NCBI GenBank assembly: GCA_963920665.1 | Contig: OY987271.1 | Location: 6,699,350-6,763,349, forward strand | Reading direction: 5' to 3' | Source of the DNA: Straminergon stramineum | Taxonomy: Eukaryota; Streptophyta; Bryopsida; Hypnales; Calliergonaceae | Length of the DNA: 64,000 bases | Shown here: in pieces, positions 38,000-50,169 of the stretch | Position numbering within the stretch: position 1 is the stretch's first letter | How the letters are laid out: the number at the start of each line of letters is the position of its first letter | The notes under the pieces: generated by a model | Databases searched by the model: none | Told to the model about the DNA's origin: nothing | What the model saw: the letters and a program-made list of their open reading frames with translations, nothing else | Made by a program: the position numbers and the translations under genes

Positions 38000-38900
38000 A
38001 CAAAAATGTATGTGTGAATAAGTCAAATATAGATTACAACAAGTTAGCGAAGACATCATGATTGGTCAATGCTCACAATACACTAAGTGGAGAACTTTGG
38101 ACCTTTGAAAAAAATTTATGTGTAGATGAAATGATGGTGAAGTACACTGATAAGTATGCACCAATCTGTCAATATCTACAAGGTAAACCAACTCAATAAG
38201 GATTGAAAATTTGGTGCTTAGCCACTACTACTTCAAAATATGTGCAAAAGATTGATATTTATTGTGGTGCTAGTGACAACAAGCATGAAGGGAATGTTAG
38301 TTGGCGCACAATTTTGTCACTAATGGAAGGTCTCAAAGGTATGGATCATATTTTGGTTTGTGATAATTTTTTCAATAGCCCTACTATATTTTAACAATTG
38401 TTGGAAGATGGCATATGTGCTAGAGGTATTAGCAAGACCAATCAAAAGGGCTAGCCACATGCTCTTACTATATCACCATTGACAAAAGAATGTGGTCAAT
38501 TCTAATAATGCATTTATGTAAGCCGGCACATGGCAGCCATTACATAGTTTGACTTAAACCTGTTGCTTTACTTTCAACTACTTCTAGTCCTATTGATCCA
38601 ACTAAGTCATTGTTTATTAGAAGATGGCATGATGGTAGCTACATAGAAATTCTTGCTTCACCCATCCTTGTCCATTATCAAAAGCACATGTAGGGAGTTG
38701 ATGTCCATGATCAACTCCGTGGTTACTACTCAATTCAAAGATGGGACCACAAGTGGTGGCATAAAAAAATATTTCACATACTTGATCAATCCTTTTATTC
38801 CTTTATGAATGCATATATCTTGTACTAGAGTACAATCGGAGATAGAGGTTTGAAACCTATGCTACATTTGGCCTTCAATATTATTATAGCATATGATGTG
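38000..38900 (+). pseudogene. piggyBac (DDE_Tnp_1_7) transposase remnant
   Basis: Translation of one frame gives VDEMMVKYTDKYAPICQYLQ with GKPTQ, a stop and GLKIWCLA, then IDIYCGASDN, then VCDNFFNSPTIF. After another stop comes QLLEDGICARGISKTNQKG. This is the order seen in piggyBac transposases: DEMM with the first catalytic Asp, the GKP-x2-x-GIKxW motif, the DNFFTS motif with the second Asp, and the G-x-R/K-x-NRKG segment. Several in-frame stops and at least one frame change after 38400 make it non-functional. It lies just outside the 13.9-kb hAT-like element. Its own TTAA-bounded ends were not located. Confidence 0.75.
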
Positions 38901-38949
38901 ACATAGGTGCAAGGGTCAAAAGGGACTTGCATGCTGAAAGCAAAGGTAA

Positions 38950-40774
38950 AGAATCTTGACAGGATTCACTATATGTTGGCATAGTCATGACAAGAAAAAA
39001 AAGCATTGACAGTGTATCATTTGTAAGAAGGTTAAACAATGGTGTCATTGTTCTATATGCCCAAAAATTGTTTGCATGGGCAAATGCTTTGTAATCCATC
39101 ACTCTCAAAGTGCATGTAGGAATCTTTGAATTTTTTGTGAAATGTTAGCAATATAATTTTGGAATGTAGTAATCCATGTACTATAAAATCGATGTTCATT
39201 TCTATTTGTTTTTAGTGTATGTGGCTTTAAACATTCACTACTATGTTTCCTGGAGGAGTCACTTAGAATTTTTTACCAACCAACATGCAACATAATATAA
39301 GGAGGCATAAATTCATGGTGTTAAAAAATTAGAAAAAACTTTGAGGTAATATATGGAGTATAAATTACTATTCACTCACTTATAAGTAAAATATACATGT
39401 AAATAGTACTTCTAATTTTGTTTCATTTTTCCTAAGATAGCATGAAAGTTATTGGTCCTAAAAATTTCTTTTGGATAGTTTCAATTTCGGATACTACTAA
39501 CCTAGTTTGGATGGATGACAAATTATGTAACAATTGTCTAACATGGACATTTTCTGTTTTGTCCTTAGCATGGTCTTCTCTTCTCCACTAGTGTACATTA
39601 TGGGATTTTGGATGTAGGGTGTTGTAACCTTAATTGATCTTGGATGCTATGAATTGATGTTCACTCTTCGTAGTTGGCGCTTCATGTGTTGAATTTTTGA
39701 TGCATTGAATTATATTTCCCATTGTTGTTTATGGTTCACTTCCTGCTTTGAAATGAATGTTGTACTTGTGTTGTCTATGCAACTTGTTTATTTGAATTTT
39801 AGGATTTTTAGGATTTTCTTGGCTTTACTAACTTCCTTGCATTTTTTTCTTTGTGGTTAGGTATCTGAGAATGTCATGGCATTTCTGTCACTGAAATTGT
39901 TGATCACGCTTGTGCTCATACGTGGTCATGGATATTAATGTTGTCAATTTGTGCTTCATATGTTTTCATCTCTGCCTTTCTTTAGTGTTTGTTTTTTGAC
40001 TTTAATGTATGTAGTGTTTGGGTTTCTGTCACTAGTGAATTGTGTATATAGTTCTCTTCATTGCACTCTTTTATGTTTTGTTTTCTTCTTTTCTAATTTT
40101 AGTCTATGATTTTAAGATTTTCATAGATGTCCGTTTCATATGTATAGCAAGGTTGAGTGTTTATTTTTTTGTCTTTGCTCTCTTCTGTGTTCATCTCACT
40201 CTTTCTTGCATTCTTATATTTTTGGATTTTGGCTTTGCTCAAATGAAAGTTTATGAATAATGGATTCCCTATATGAAACGTATAGCAAGGTAACTTAGTC
40301 AACATCTTATGGTAATTGCTTGAAATTGTATGTAATGAATGTTGTGTAGTAAGCTCACAAGCTCTCCTTTTGTCTTTAATCTTAGCATTTGTTTTTTTTT
40401 ACTTCACTTTTCTTCCTTGTAAGAAAGTAAGGGAGCTGAAAATTGACCCTACTTTAAAATTCCAAGTAATTATAGAGAGGCATAAAATACCCAAAATAAA
40501 GAAATTAGGTAATAATAGGGACCATTCAATTGTTCATGGTAAGGTAAATATCCCCCAAAATACCCCCCAGTTACACGTGATGTACAACCTCCACATTGAG
40601 TGACCCCCCAAGCTATATTTTCAATGTATATGGCTTCAAACATTTACTACCATGATTTTATTGTATATAGCTTCAAGCATGTTTATTATATGTCACAATC
40701 TTATATGTGATTTGAAGCATAATAGGTGGGGGGGAGCCAAACCATAGTTGGATGGTACATATGCACTAGATGAA
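38950..40774. other. AT/T-rich geneless stretch
   Basis: A short repeat TGTATRTGGCTTYAAACATT occurs at about 39216 and 40625. The T-rich 40042-40260 frame is hydrophobic and low-complexity, and I do not regard it as a gene. Confidence 0.45.
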
Positions 40775-40782
40775 ACCCTAAG

Positions 40783-41145
40783 TAGGATTGTTTTGTCAAA
40801 TGCATTTTGGGATTCGAGTGTCGAGTTGTTTGTTTGACATCGCATGTTATATAAGACAAGTGTCGTGTACACGTGACAATTTTGTCGAATAAGTCCTTAT
40901 TCTAACAGCAGAGACAATTTGAAATCCCACTTTAGTTATGATTCATAATTTAGAATGTAATAAATGATTAGTAAATTGAGACACTTCAATAAAATGAAAC
41001 TCAAATATGTCAAGATTGGAAATAAAAAGTGCTTTATTTAAAAGTCAACCTTAAGGTTGACTTTATTAGATGGAGAAGGGGGTCTACTAGACATGTTGGA
41101 CGTCATGTTTGTCGTGTTGTTGAGTTGTTTGGGCGAACAATCATG
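40783..41145 (+). mobile_element. hAT-like MITE, 363 bp, derived from the 21-kb element family
   Basis: A perfect 8-bp duplication ACCCTAAG flanks it (40775-40782 and 41146-41153). The ends are TAGGATTGTT and, reversed, CATGATTGTT. The left ~110 bp align with 41851-41960 and the right ~110 bp with 63120-63232, both in the same orientation, so it looks like an internal-deletion derivative of an element with those two ends. A 24-bp perfect palindrome sits at 41041-41064 (AAAGTCAACCTT followed by its reverse complement). Confidence 0.85.
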
Positions 41146-41247
41146 ACCCTAAGTTGGTTCATTGAAGGACATGAGGAAATGAATCCCCCAAAATAAAGTC
41201 ATTAGAAAACAATGTTGATTGTGTAGTTGACTCTAATTCAAACCAAC

Positions 41248-41850
41248 TATATGCCCTCATTTTGTCACCAAGAATTCACTGGATTTTTTGTTTTTGTTTT
41301 TCAATTTTAAATGAAATTTTACATACAAAAAACTTCAAAAAGTGTGTAGAACCAAAATTAGTATATTATATGCCAATATAGCATTTGGTCTAAAAATAGA
41401 GTATTACAGTTAAAATAACTCAAACCACCACTGGTATATATGGTAGAACCTGACTATTGGTGGAATATAGAAGGATTATATGTTATAGGCACAATAGGCT
41501 CAACTCTGCATGAGGGAGACATGTTTAGGTGATAATTGGTTGAGGGGACACCAATGAGGTATTTAGGTCAATTCCTGAAGATAGATTTTAGTTTTTCCAT
41601 TACATCGACAAAATAGCGAAACCCCATTGTTGGCTTGCAAGAGTTAATTATACCAAGATGAGGTCATAGAAGAATCTACGGCTCATGGAGAGTGACCAGG
41701 GGTTAAGATCATGCTAGGGACTCAATGACAAAGTCAATTTGCTAAGATTCTCTCCGGTGAGAGAGATTCTTCTGACATTGACACTTAAATGAGGGGGTGG
41801 ATTTTATTTCCTTTAAGCCAATGTGTAAAGTAAGAATATGAGCCTACACA
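41248..41850 (+). repeat. LTR-like repeat copy truncated by the left end at 41851
   Basis: It matches the first ~600 bases of the 33059 copy (CCCTCATTTTGTCACC, TGCCAATATAGCATTTGGTC, GAGGGGGTGGATTTTATTTC, ATATGAGCCTACACA) and stops exactly where the terminal repeat CAGGGTTGTT begins. The missing remainder is not found after 63232. Confidence 0.6.
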
Positions 41851-41994
41851 CAGGGTTGTTCTGTCGAATGTGTTTTGGGGTTTGGGTGTCGAGTTGTTCG
41901 TTTGATGTCACATGTCGTATAAGACGAGTGTCGCATATACGAGACAAATTTGACGAGCGTGAAATTAGGGTTTAGGGTTTTCGGGCAGGGCAGC

Positions 41995-42305
41995 CAAATT
42001 TTTTATCTTACATGGCGGGTTGTCAACAGTGACATGGAAAGCTTTGACCATGTCACCATAGGCGACTGCGGGTGGGGCGTGTGCGAGTAAGGTGGGGTGA
42101 CCACAAGTCCTAGAATGAGGGCGACTACGGGTCCAAAATTTAGGGCGACCGCGGGTCCCAAAATGAGGGCGACTTCGGCTCCAACCCAAGGCAACTACGG
42201 GTCCAAAATTTAGGGCAACCGTGGGTCCCAAAATGAGGGCGACTGCGGGTCCAAAATCCAAGGTGACTGTGGGTCCAACTCAGGGCAACTGAGGGTGTAA
42301 AGGCG
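41995..42305 (+). repeat. GC-rich minisatellite near the left end
   Basis: About ten units of GGCGACYGCGGGTCC followed by AAAATNNA occur in 310 bases (for example 42127-42300). It lies downstream of the transposase gene and ~150 bp inside the left terminus. Its orientation is inverted relative to the 62955-63055 array at the right end. Confidence 0.75.
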
Positions 42306-43197
42306 ACCGTGGATGTAAGGAAAAGGGTGATCTTGGCTTTATCCCATACGCAAGGAATTTCTTTTGTTCCGTGGATGATAAGAACTTCTAATATACGACA
42401 TAAATGCAATTGTCCATCTTTGAAAATTGAGTCCCAATTCCCAAAAGAGAGATCTTACTAAGTCCTCATACCGGAAATGAGTATTTTTGTGAGGGGAAAG
42501 GCAAGTACATCACATCACAGAGTTCCATTGGAGATGATTTTCATACTCACTAGTCCATCCGTTAAAGGTTAAGAGCAACCTCGTGTGCCGTTGCAATTGC
42601 AAACATGGATATAACAACCATTTCAATCTTGCTCAGGATTTAGGATCCTACAGTTTCCATGTGCCATTGCATTCTTCTAAGTCTTAAATTAAGTACTTCA
42701 CATTCTGTGGTCATTCACTCATTCATAGGAGGCTCCGAGTTCTACATGTTTTTATTACATATGGTTGGGAATTTCTAATTCAAATTTTCTACTCCTATTG
42801 AAGTGTAGAAGCCAATATCGCAATTGGATATAATAATTACACCAAAAATAGATACAAAAACAAGAAAAAAGTAAGGATAATTAGTATTACTATATTTATA
42901 AGTTGTACACACTAATAGAGTAGTGACCCAATCTTATAAATGAACTTCTACTTCAATTGTACTTCCATGAACTTTGTTAAGATCTCCACGTCTATACCTC
43001 TAGAAGTCCACACTAAAGACATTGAACAGAACTTTGTAATTCTAACACTATCATGCTTTCATACTAAAGTAGATACTACACAAAACTCATCTATAGGCTA
43101 TTTGCCTATGAACTTAAGCTAGAAAACTTCAACACACCAAAATTATGCAAAAGCACTACATTACCACTTCACTACCTCTAAATCTATATTTATAAAG
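42306..43197. other. AT-rich 3' flank of the transposase gene
   Basis: No gene recognised; the 60-codon frame at 42940 has no motif. Confidence 0.45.
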
Positions 43198-46100
43198 TTA
43201 CGGTGAAAATGTGTAATCACTAGGCACCTCATCAGCGTCAGGGTCAGAATCATCATCCGACTCCTCCACCCTATCATTATCATCATGGTTATCATTCTCG
43301 TCGTCCTCCCTTCGTACTCGTTCATTTTGCACTTCATGTTCTACCTCTGAGTTCACGTTCCGCACTTCAGTATCCACGACACCATCGCCGCTAGTTTGCA
43401 CCAATCGTTTAGTCAACCTCAATGCATCTCTTGTTCCATCAAGGTTGGATGCAGGATGTCGTCCGCCTCTACTGGATTGCCTGATGTTTTGATTGGAATT
43501 GGCTTCACCCATGATGAATCTTTGGACAACATGGTTCTGTCGTTTGGGATTTCTTTGTAGCCTCTCCTGCGTCTTCCTCAATCGCTTTTTCTGTCCTCTT
43601 GTGCCTTCATGCATGAGCAAGGATGATTCTCCAGGGCCAGAAATAGAGGAGGGTTGAGTGGGTTGCGAAGCTGAAGCATGGCCTTCATTATCAACTGTCC
43701 TAAGAGGACTATTATGCAAGGGCGGCCTAGTTGCACGGGTTGGTATAGACCTAGTTGCCCTAGCATTGTTTGCGTTTCCTCCTCCACTTAAGGGCATCGT
43801 ACGATTCCGGTTCATAACAGCTTGCAAGGGCAAGTCTGAATCATATTCCACATTTTCTGTTCTTAAGGGGCTCCGTAATGGAAAAAGTGGAACGCTTGTA
43901 TGCACAACATCTTCGACGTCTGTTGGCGGTGTTGCCTCCTCTTGCCTTTCATTTACCTCAACAATTCGAGCGGCACTTCGTAGTTTCATTACCCTTATAG
44001 AACCCTAATCTACAACATTTGGAGATCTTGCTTCCTTAGCTCTTATGGGCATTGGACTATTTATGCCTTCATTGGGGTTGTCGGGACTACTTGCCCGAGT
44101 TGGTGATGAATTTATTGGAGGAGGTACATTCCTATCCCTAGCAGAGACATAGGGTTGCGGGGGCCTTCGCGGTGCACATTGAACCTCCTCCTCCTTAGAG
44201 TAGTACGTATTATTCTTAGTTGTAAATGTATTTCCATAGTTGTGTCTCCGTGGAGGACTCTTTTCTCTATGAATCAGTCCTGTCCAAATATTTCTATGTA
44301 GATGCTCTTCTGCCAACCTGATGTTCTCATTAGCTTGAGCCCTTTTGACTGGGTCGCCATCCCCTGATGATCATGTACCTAATGGCTCCTCATTCTCTTC
44401 CGAGGTATTTCCATCCACAAGGTACTTTTCGTAGAACATTTTAGGATTGCGTCCACGTTTCTCACGTTCAAGTTTACTGTTGGTGTAGATATACACCAAT
44501 GCTTCCACCTTGGATGTGGTTAGGCGATTTCGCACTTTATTGTGCACAAACGAATACATGCTCCAATTCCTTTCACATGATGATGCTGAGCACGTCAAAG
44601 ATAGAACTCTCATTGCAATTTTTGGGAGAACATTAGCACCCACAAGATTCCACCATTGATGAGGCATTAGTTTACATTGTGTAATATCACGAGCCTCTTC
44701 TAAGGGGTCAAAAGGACCTGTCTTCTTTTCGAACTGCGTGAGCTCCTACAATGCCTCCATGTATGATAATCCCAATGACTCGCTCATTTTTCGAAGCACC
44801 CGATTTAAGGCTCTTTTGGCCACACCGTCGTTACGAAGGGTTCCTACTTCAATCAAGAAAGGATTTAAGAGTGCCCTTGCATAGTGTAGGTCTGTGAGCA
44901 TCAATTTCCAACGAGCCTCGAATTGCATCTCAAACTTCATTGCAGTTTCATCATTCAGAAAAAAAGGTTCGTTTCTCAAGCTCCACACGTGCTCTTGAAG
45001 AGTCTTCATAACCAACCAAGCCTTAGGCATTGCCAGGGCTTTCCCATCAAACACTCAGAGAGCAATAATGACGGGCTCCACCATGTGTAAAAAATTCTCA
45101 CACTCCACCCAAAAAGATTCCGCATGAATGTCATTCCACGCTATAGTGGCTCGTGCTCTCAATATATCTCCATTTTGGCGACGTTCCAAACTAGCCTCAA
45201 ATTGCACATATGTCTCATCCATTATCACTCAAATCAATGCTGACTTGCACTCCACCACACGTGATATCATGAGGAAGTTCACTGCAAAGCGTGTTTTAGA
45301 AGGCATTCACAATGCCTTGTCTAGGGAGTACTTTCGGAAGAGAGCCAATGTGGAATGGTACCTCTTGATGTACTTTACTATCTGCGTACAATGTCGTACT
45401 ATTCTCGTCACCTTGACATCCTTTGCCTAGTCTTTCAAAAGCAAGTCCAAAATGTGTGCTACGCATCCTTGGGTATACATGTGAGGATATTTCTCTTATA
45501 ACGCCTTCAAAGTCCTCGTCATGACACCGGCATTGTCCGTACATAGTTGGACAATGTTTTGGGGGCCAACCTCTTCTATGTATTGCGCCATCATATTGGT
45601 TGTGTACGTAATGTCCTTCTTCTCCCCCGTGGTGTCCACCGATCCAAGAAACACATCCCCCGCAGGACATACAAGCATTAAATTTAGTAATGGACGGCTA
45701 TTAGTATCAAACCAACCATCCGAACAGATAGTCGCTCCATAAACTTCGATAGAGTGCTTTGTCCGCTTAGTGACCATTTTAGAAACACTTTCTTTCTTTG
45801 GCTCTATCATTCTTGTACGCAAAGCATTGTATGAGGGCGGTTGGTATCGTAGTCCTGATGCCGCTGTCTCTTTCATTGCTTTCACAAAGGCAGGATGGCG
45901 CGCAACATTGAATGCGATGCTAGCCTCATAAAAAAAGGAATCCCACATGGTATCTAACTTTGCTCTCGTGCTACTTTGTAATGCCTCATCCATGCTAGTT
46001 TGCCTAGAAATGGAAGGGTTATTCCTCCTTCTCAAAATTGTTTGAGGAGTGGAATCTACTGAATTTGTAATAGGGAGTATTGGTTCATTCGTAGCACTAG

Positions 46101-46476
46101 GCTCTTCTGACCTCTCCCTATCTCCCTCCAACATAGACTCAACCACAGTCTCATCTACAACATCAAATTCTGGAACCTCCTCATGCATTTGTTCAAAGCT
46201 CATTTCCTTCAGAACAACCCCACAACAAGTTCTAAACTTTTGCAATACTGCCCATGGGATTTTCTTACATCGCTCCGATGCAGTCCTGCCGCCAAATCCA
46301 AAGTGACAAAATGCTCGCTTTCGTACAAATATGGAGGTCCACCCACAGAAAACACATGTTTGTGTGTTTCCCGCAAATTGACGGTCAATGTCTACAACCA
46401 ACCAAGGGTCCCACTCCTTCGTGGCTCTCCTTGTATCGTTAATGGTAGTCCTCCTCCCCTCACCCCGACTAGCCAT
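43198..46476 (-). pseudogene. hAT transposase with BED-like finger, DUF659 and C-terminal dimerisation domain; eight in-frame stops
   Basis: A single frame of 1,092 codons runs from ATG 46476 to TAA 43198. The order fits plant DUF659-type hAT transposases. A C2HC BED-like finger comes first (Cys41, Cys44, His58, Cys70). Next is ATICSDGWFD (Asp253), the RPLLNLM and SVDTTG segments and CTDNAGVM (Asp314). Then come GCVAHILDLLLKD, TRFAVNFLM and FWVECENFLHMVEP, and the dimerisation motif SASSCERNWSMYSFVHNKVRNRL (near 44590-44520). A Pro/acidic tail of ~390 codons follows. Eight internal stops (45496 TAA, 45427 TAG, 45307, 45229 and 45055 TGA, 44746 TAG, 44371 TGA, 44005 TAG) interrupt it, yet no frameshift does. 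As written it cannot make full-length protein. An array lies 310 bp upstream. Confidence 0.88.
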
Positions 46477-46784
46477 ATTGTTCCTCGCCTATAAGTTCTT
46501 AAAACAATATTATCATATGAATCAGAGCCTTGATTTAGAAAAAAGAATGGCAAAGCCACTTGCTTTGAACGGTCTTTTAAACCACGCAAACCAAGTCGTT
46601 GCCCTCCAAAGACCCAAACATCCACAAGAAGCCTCTTTCGAAGATTCAAGCCAAGAGTTCATCCCTGAAGCAAGGTGAAAACCATAGTCCAGGCCTTCAG
46701 CTTTATACTGCCGTCCTGCTAGTACCGCAAGTTGCCCCTTGAGAGCCAAAATGCGTGTAGGAAACGGGCAACCTTGTAAAAGGG

Positions 46785-47070
46785 GCACTCGCCCCATGGG
46801 TGACTGCGGGGTGACGGTTTGCACTAGGAGCGCGCATGTGGATCAAAGGGCGACTGTGGGTCCAAGGGGGGCGACTTTGGGTCGAAAAAGAGGCGACTGC
46901 GGGTAAGGGGGGCGAGTATGGGTGGAAGGGGGGGGCGAATGCGGGTAGAAAGAGGCGACTGCGGGTAGAAAGAGGTGACTGCGGGTCTAGGGGGGGTGAC
47001 TGCGGGTAGAAGGGGGCGACCGCGAGTCTCAAGAGGCGACTTCGAGTACTTGAAGGGCGACCACGCTTAC
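46785..47070 (-). repeat. GC-rich minisatellite upstream of the transposase
   Basis: About twelve consecutive ~20-bp units; on the plus strand each carries GGCGACTGCGGGTNNAAG or a variant. It starts ~310 bp upstream of the transposase ATG. On the coding strand the unit reads ACCCGCAGTCGCC. CpG-rich in an AT-rich setting. Confidence 0.85.
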
Positions 47071-47982
47071 GCTTTAGGACCCAAGGCTATTTTTGTTATC
47101 CTGTTAGCGTTCCATCGCTGAGTTTCTAGATGAAAGTCATCCTAGTTTAGATAGATATTTTATTAAACCCTAAACACTATCCAAGGGTTTGACGTGGTAT
47201 TTATAGATACTTCAAAAAAAGATTTTCGGGAGTATGGTCATAGACTTAAAGAATGCAATTTTTTTTAAACAACCACATGAAGGGAAACTCATTTCAAATC
47301 CATTCCAACAAACTTAATAAAAAATAAATAGAATTAACTTGTACTCAAATGTGGAAAAAATTAAGAACTTTCTCTTTCAAATTAAAAAGAAAAATGGGGG
47401 ACAACATTGGTTGATCAAACCATATACATGGAATCCACAACTCAAAATGTATAACTTCCATTTCTCTATCAATTCCAAAAGTATTCTTTTGAGTACCTTT
47501 TTATGATGTTTTTTCCCAAATTATAAATCTCAAGAAGAGTCCATACATTCACGAGGTGAAGGGCATGGGAATGTTGTCATTTACAATATGTTCAAACCAT
47601 ATGTTAAAATACAAAAAAATGCAACCATATAAACTTATATTGAAACTCTCATGGATGATGCAGCTTAAATTTATTGAGGGTTCTTTGTGTAGACTCAAAG
47701 TTACTAGAATTCTTTTTTTTTTTTAAAACACTACACAAATTTAACAAGAAATTAACATTCACATAACTTGAAATCATCAAAATTTGTCAAAAATTCAAAT
47801 GTTTGGATCCAAATGCAATCACATTTTCATACACAAAAAATAAAAATAAACATTCTTGTATTTCAACAAAAATAAGGACAAAGCCTTTTTCTTCATATAT
47901 CTTGGAAGAAGTACATAGTCATAAAAGAAACAAGAGCCACCTAATTTATACTCCATCCATTTCCCCTTGTTCTTCCCTTTTC
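47071..47982. other. AT-rich spacer
   Basis: No gene or RNA recognised between the transposase upstream array and the 3' end of the next minus-strand gene. Confidence 0.45.
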
Positions 47983-49506
47983 TTATTTTTCCAATTCTAT
48001 TTGGGCTCTTGCCACTCTCTCTTCCCTCTTCAAAAAAGTCAGGTCATAGTTCCACATCTTATTTTGGATCCACCACTTCTTGAACAATGACATGAACCTG
48101 ATATGTGCCTTCGGCAACAACATCTTTTCCTCCAACTTCTGTTCCAATCTTTTCACAGAAGCTAACTTCATCTTCAACTTCTCTATTTCCGTAGTGGATG
48201 ACAAATCTTCAACATCCACAGACAATGAATCCGGTTACAACGACCGGTCAATAGGATCTGCATCCTTCATCTCCTTCAAGCGGTTCAATGTCAATCTTGT
48301 CTTTTCCACACCTCCTTTTTCAATGGCAAGGTTGTTTTCTTCCATCCTACATTTTCCCATTATTGTTTGAAGTCGTTCATCCATAACAGGATTGACATTT
48401 GAACTGGAACCTCCATCTTCTCCCTTATTGAACTTGAGGTAAAATTGTTCTAGTTGTTCCATTTCTCTTTGTTGGGCTGCCAAACGAGTTTGTCCAGCTT
48501 GAATTAGTTCTTTGAGGGTGCCTACATCCTCAACCTGAATCTCTTGTGCCCTTCGCTTGTCACTGATCTCACACTCCCTTTCTTTTTCTTCAAGATCCTT
48601 TAAAAGCATCTCCAACTCCACTTTATAGGATTCTTTCGTTCGCTGTTTATTGTCTTCTCCAAGTACACCTTGATGTTCTTGTTCCATTTCACGCAATCCT
48701 TCCATGGAAGGCAAATTCATCAAGGTCAAAGGAATCTCTTCTTCGGCTTCACTCTCCCCATCCAACCTATCTTCATTAATTTCTTGTAAGCGAGCTTGCA
48801 TGTAATGGAACACTTCGTCATCTTCGAGACGACGGACCCCTATCAGTTCCATAGACATAAAAGGTTCTCCATCTGTTGGTGTGGTCAGTTGCATGTTGCC
48901 TTCTTCGGATACCACCAATGCTAAGTTTTCTTCCATTGATGTATCTTCCATCCTATCCCTAGGTTCAGGCAATGGCTCTTCATCGGAGTCCGATTCTCCA
49001 GTTGACGTTGACCAAACATAATCCTCATCTGCCACTCCTTCTATAATGTTCTTTTTGGGTCCTAGCCCATCCTGAGGATTATTTGAAGGACCCGCTCTTG
49101 GAATGTCTTTTGTATCTGGAAGCGTGACATTCTTGGATGTCTTGAAGGTCATCCAATCTACCGTTTTCCCCAATTGTAACTCTGCATATACCATTTGGCA
49201 TATGCCCATTGAGGCTTCGCTCCATGGAATTTTTCGCTTTTTGTACAATGCTCGGTACACTTCAATACATCTCTAGACAAATGCATCATCCTTATAGTAA
49301 TGAAGATTTGTTTGGTTTTGCTTCACATGGTGAATGTGTTGATGGTAAGGGAATAGCTTGTCGATATGGCACCAATCCACAAATAACTTGCAAGTTGTCA
49401 AGGTCCAATCAGAATTTACATGACGCCATCCCTGATATGCCTTAGCCGTTGGGTCAAGAAGGGCGGGTCGTTGCCTGCTATGGCGATCTCCTTTCTTCTT
49501 TGTCAT
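47983..49506 (-). pseudogene. DWCHI-family protein, copy B, two in-frame stops
   Basis: A 508-codon frame from ATG 49506 to 47983 is interrupted only by TAG at 49273-49275 and TAA at 48235-48237. The N-terminal ~130 residues align without gaps to the copies at 56753 and 62321: AYQGW, then VDWCHIDKLFP, a His three residues later, N-x2-NLHY, RCIEV and VDWMTFK. The rest is acidic, then a long coiled-coil-like stretch with LEEKEREC and AQQREMEQLEQF heptads, ending near VARAQIELEK. There is no RING. At the TAG, copy A has CAA (Gln), so a Gln codon mutated by C-to-T is likely here. I do not recognise the family; a transposon-borne accessory protein is an inference from context. An array lies ~300 bp upstream. 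Confidence 0.65.
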
Positions 49507-49724
49507 CTTGTCGTGTCACTCTAGCGTAAAGAGAACTAGACTTTTGTTGATAATATAACCGAAGAAATGAATTTGTAAACGTGGAAGCTACAACACTTGT
49601 AGATGCCCAAACTTCCAACCCACGAACCGGTAGTCAAACGCTTCAAGGCGGATGAAAGGCACGGTGCGACGAAGGAAGTGACGACTTGGGAATCCAGTAT
49701 CCCCTTAAATACTCGAAGTCGCCT

Positions 49725-50000
49725 AGGGCGCGTGCAGGTCTGGGTCCCACTGTTCAGAAACTGTCATTCAGGAAAAATTAGAGTTTCTGGAAGGAGACCT
49801 CAAGTGCAGGGCGACCGCGGGTACAGAGGGCAGCTGCATATAGGGCGACCATAGGTCATTTCTTGGGCGACCACGGGTAATGGGGCGATCACGAGTCTTA
49901 GATTCCAAAAGGTCTTCCCCAGTTCATGACGATGGGAGCGGCTGCGTATGGGGCGACCTCGGGTCAGGGGCGTCTGCGGGTCAGGGGCGCCAAAAAACAT
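49725..50000 (-). repeat. GC-rich minisatellite upstream of copy B
   Basis: Units such as GGGCGACCGCGGGTACAGA, GGGCGACCATAGGTC, GGGCGACCACGGGTAA and GGGCGACCTCGGGTC lie on the plus strand, clearest at 49805-49995. Less regular than the other arrays, with GC-rich sequence between units. Confidence 0.7.
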
Positions 50001-50169
50001 GAGTTTGAGTTTCCGCCCTAACAAATTGGAGGAAAGGTGTTCAAACTTTCCAAGTACCGCTCCCCCCTTTTTTGAGGATTAACTCCAGAAAATTCTAAGA
50101 CAGAGGCATTCAATACTAAGTGATCAAAAGTTAATTAAGTAATAAAGAAAGAGAATTGGTTGACGAAGT

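Noticed and set aside
40042..40260. Hydrophobic 72-codon frame resembling a membrane peptide
   Set aside because: T-rich DNA gives Phe/Leu/Val-rich translations by composition alone; no start context or homologue recognised.
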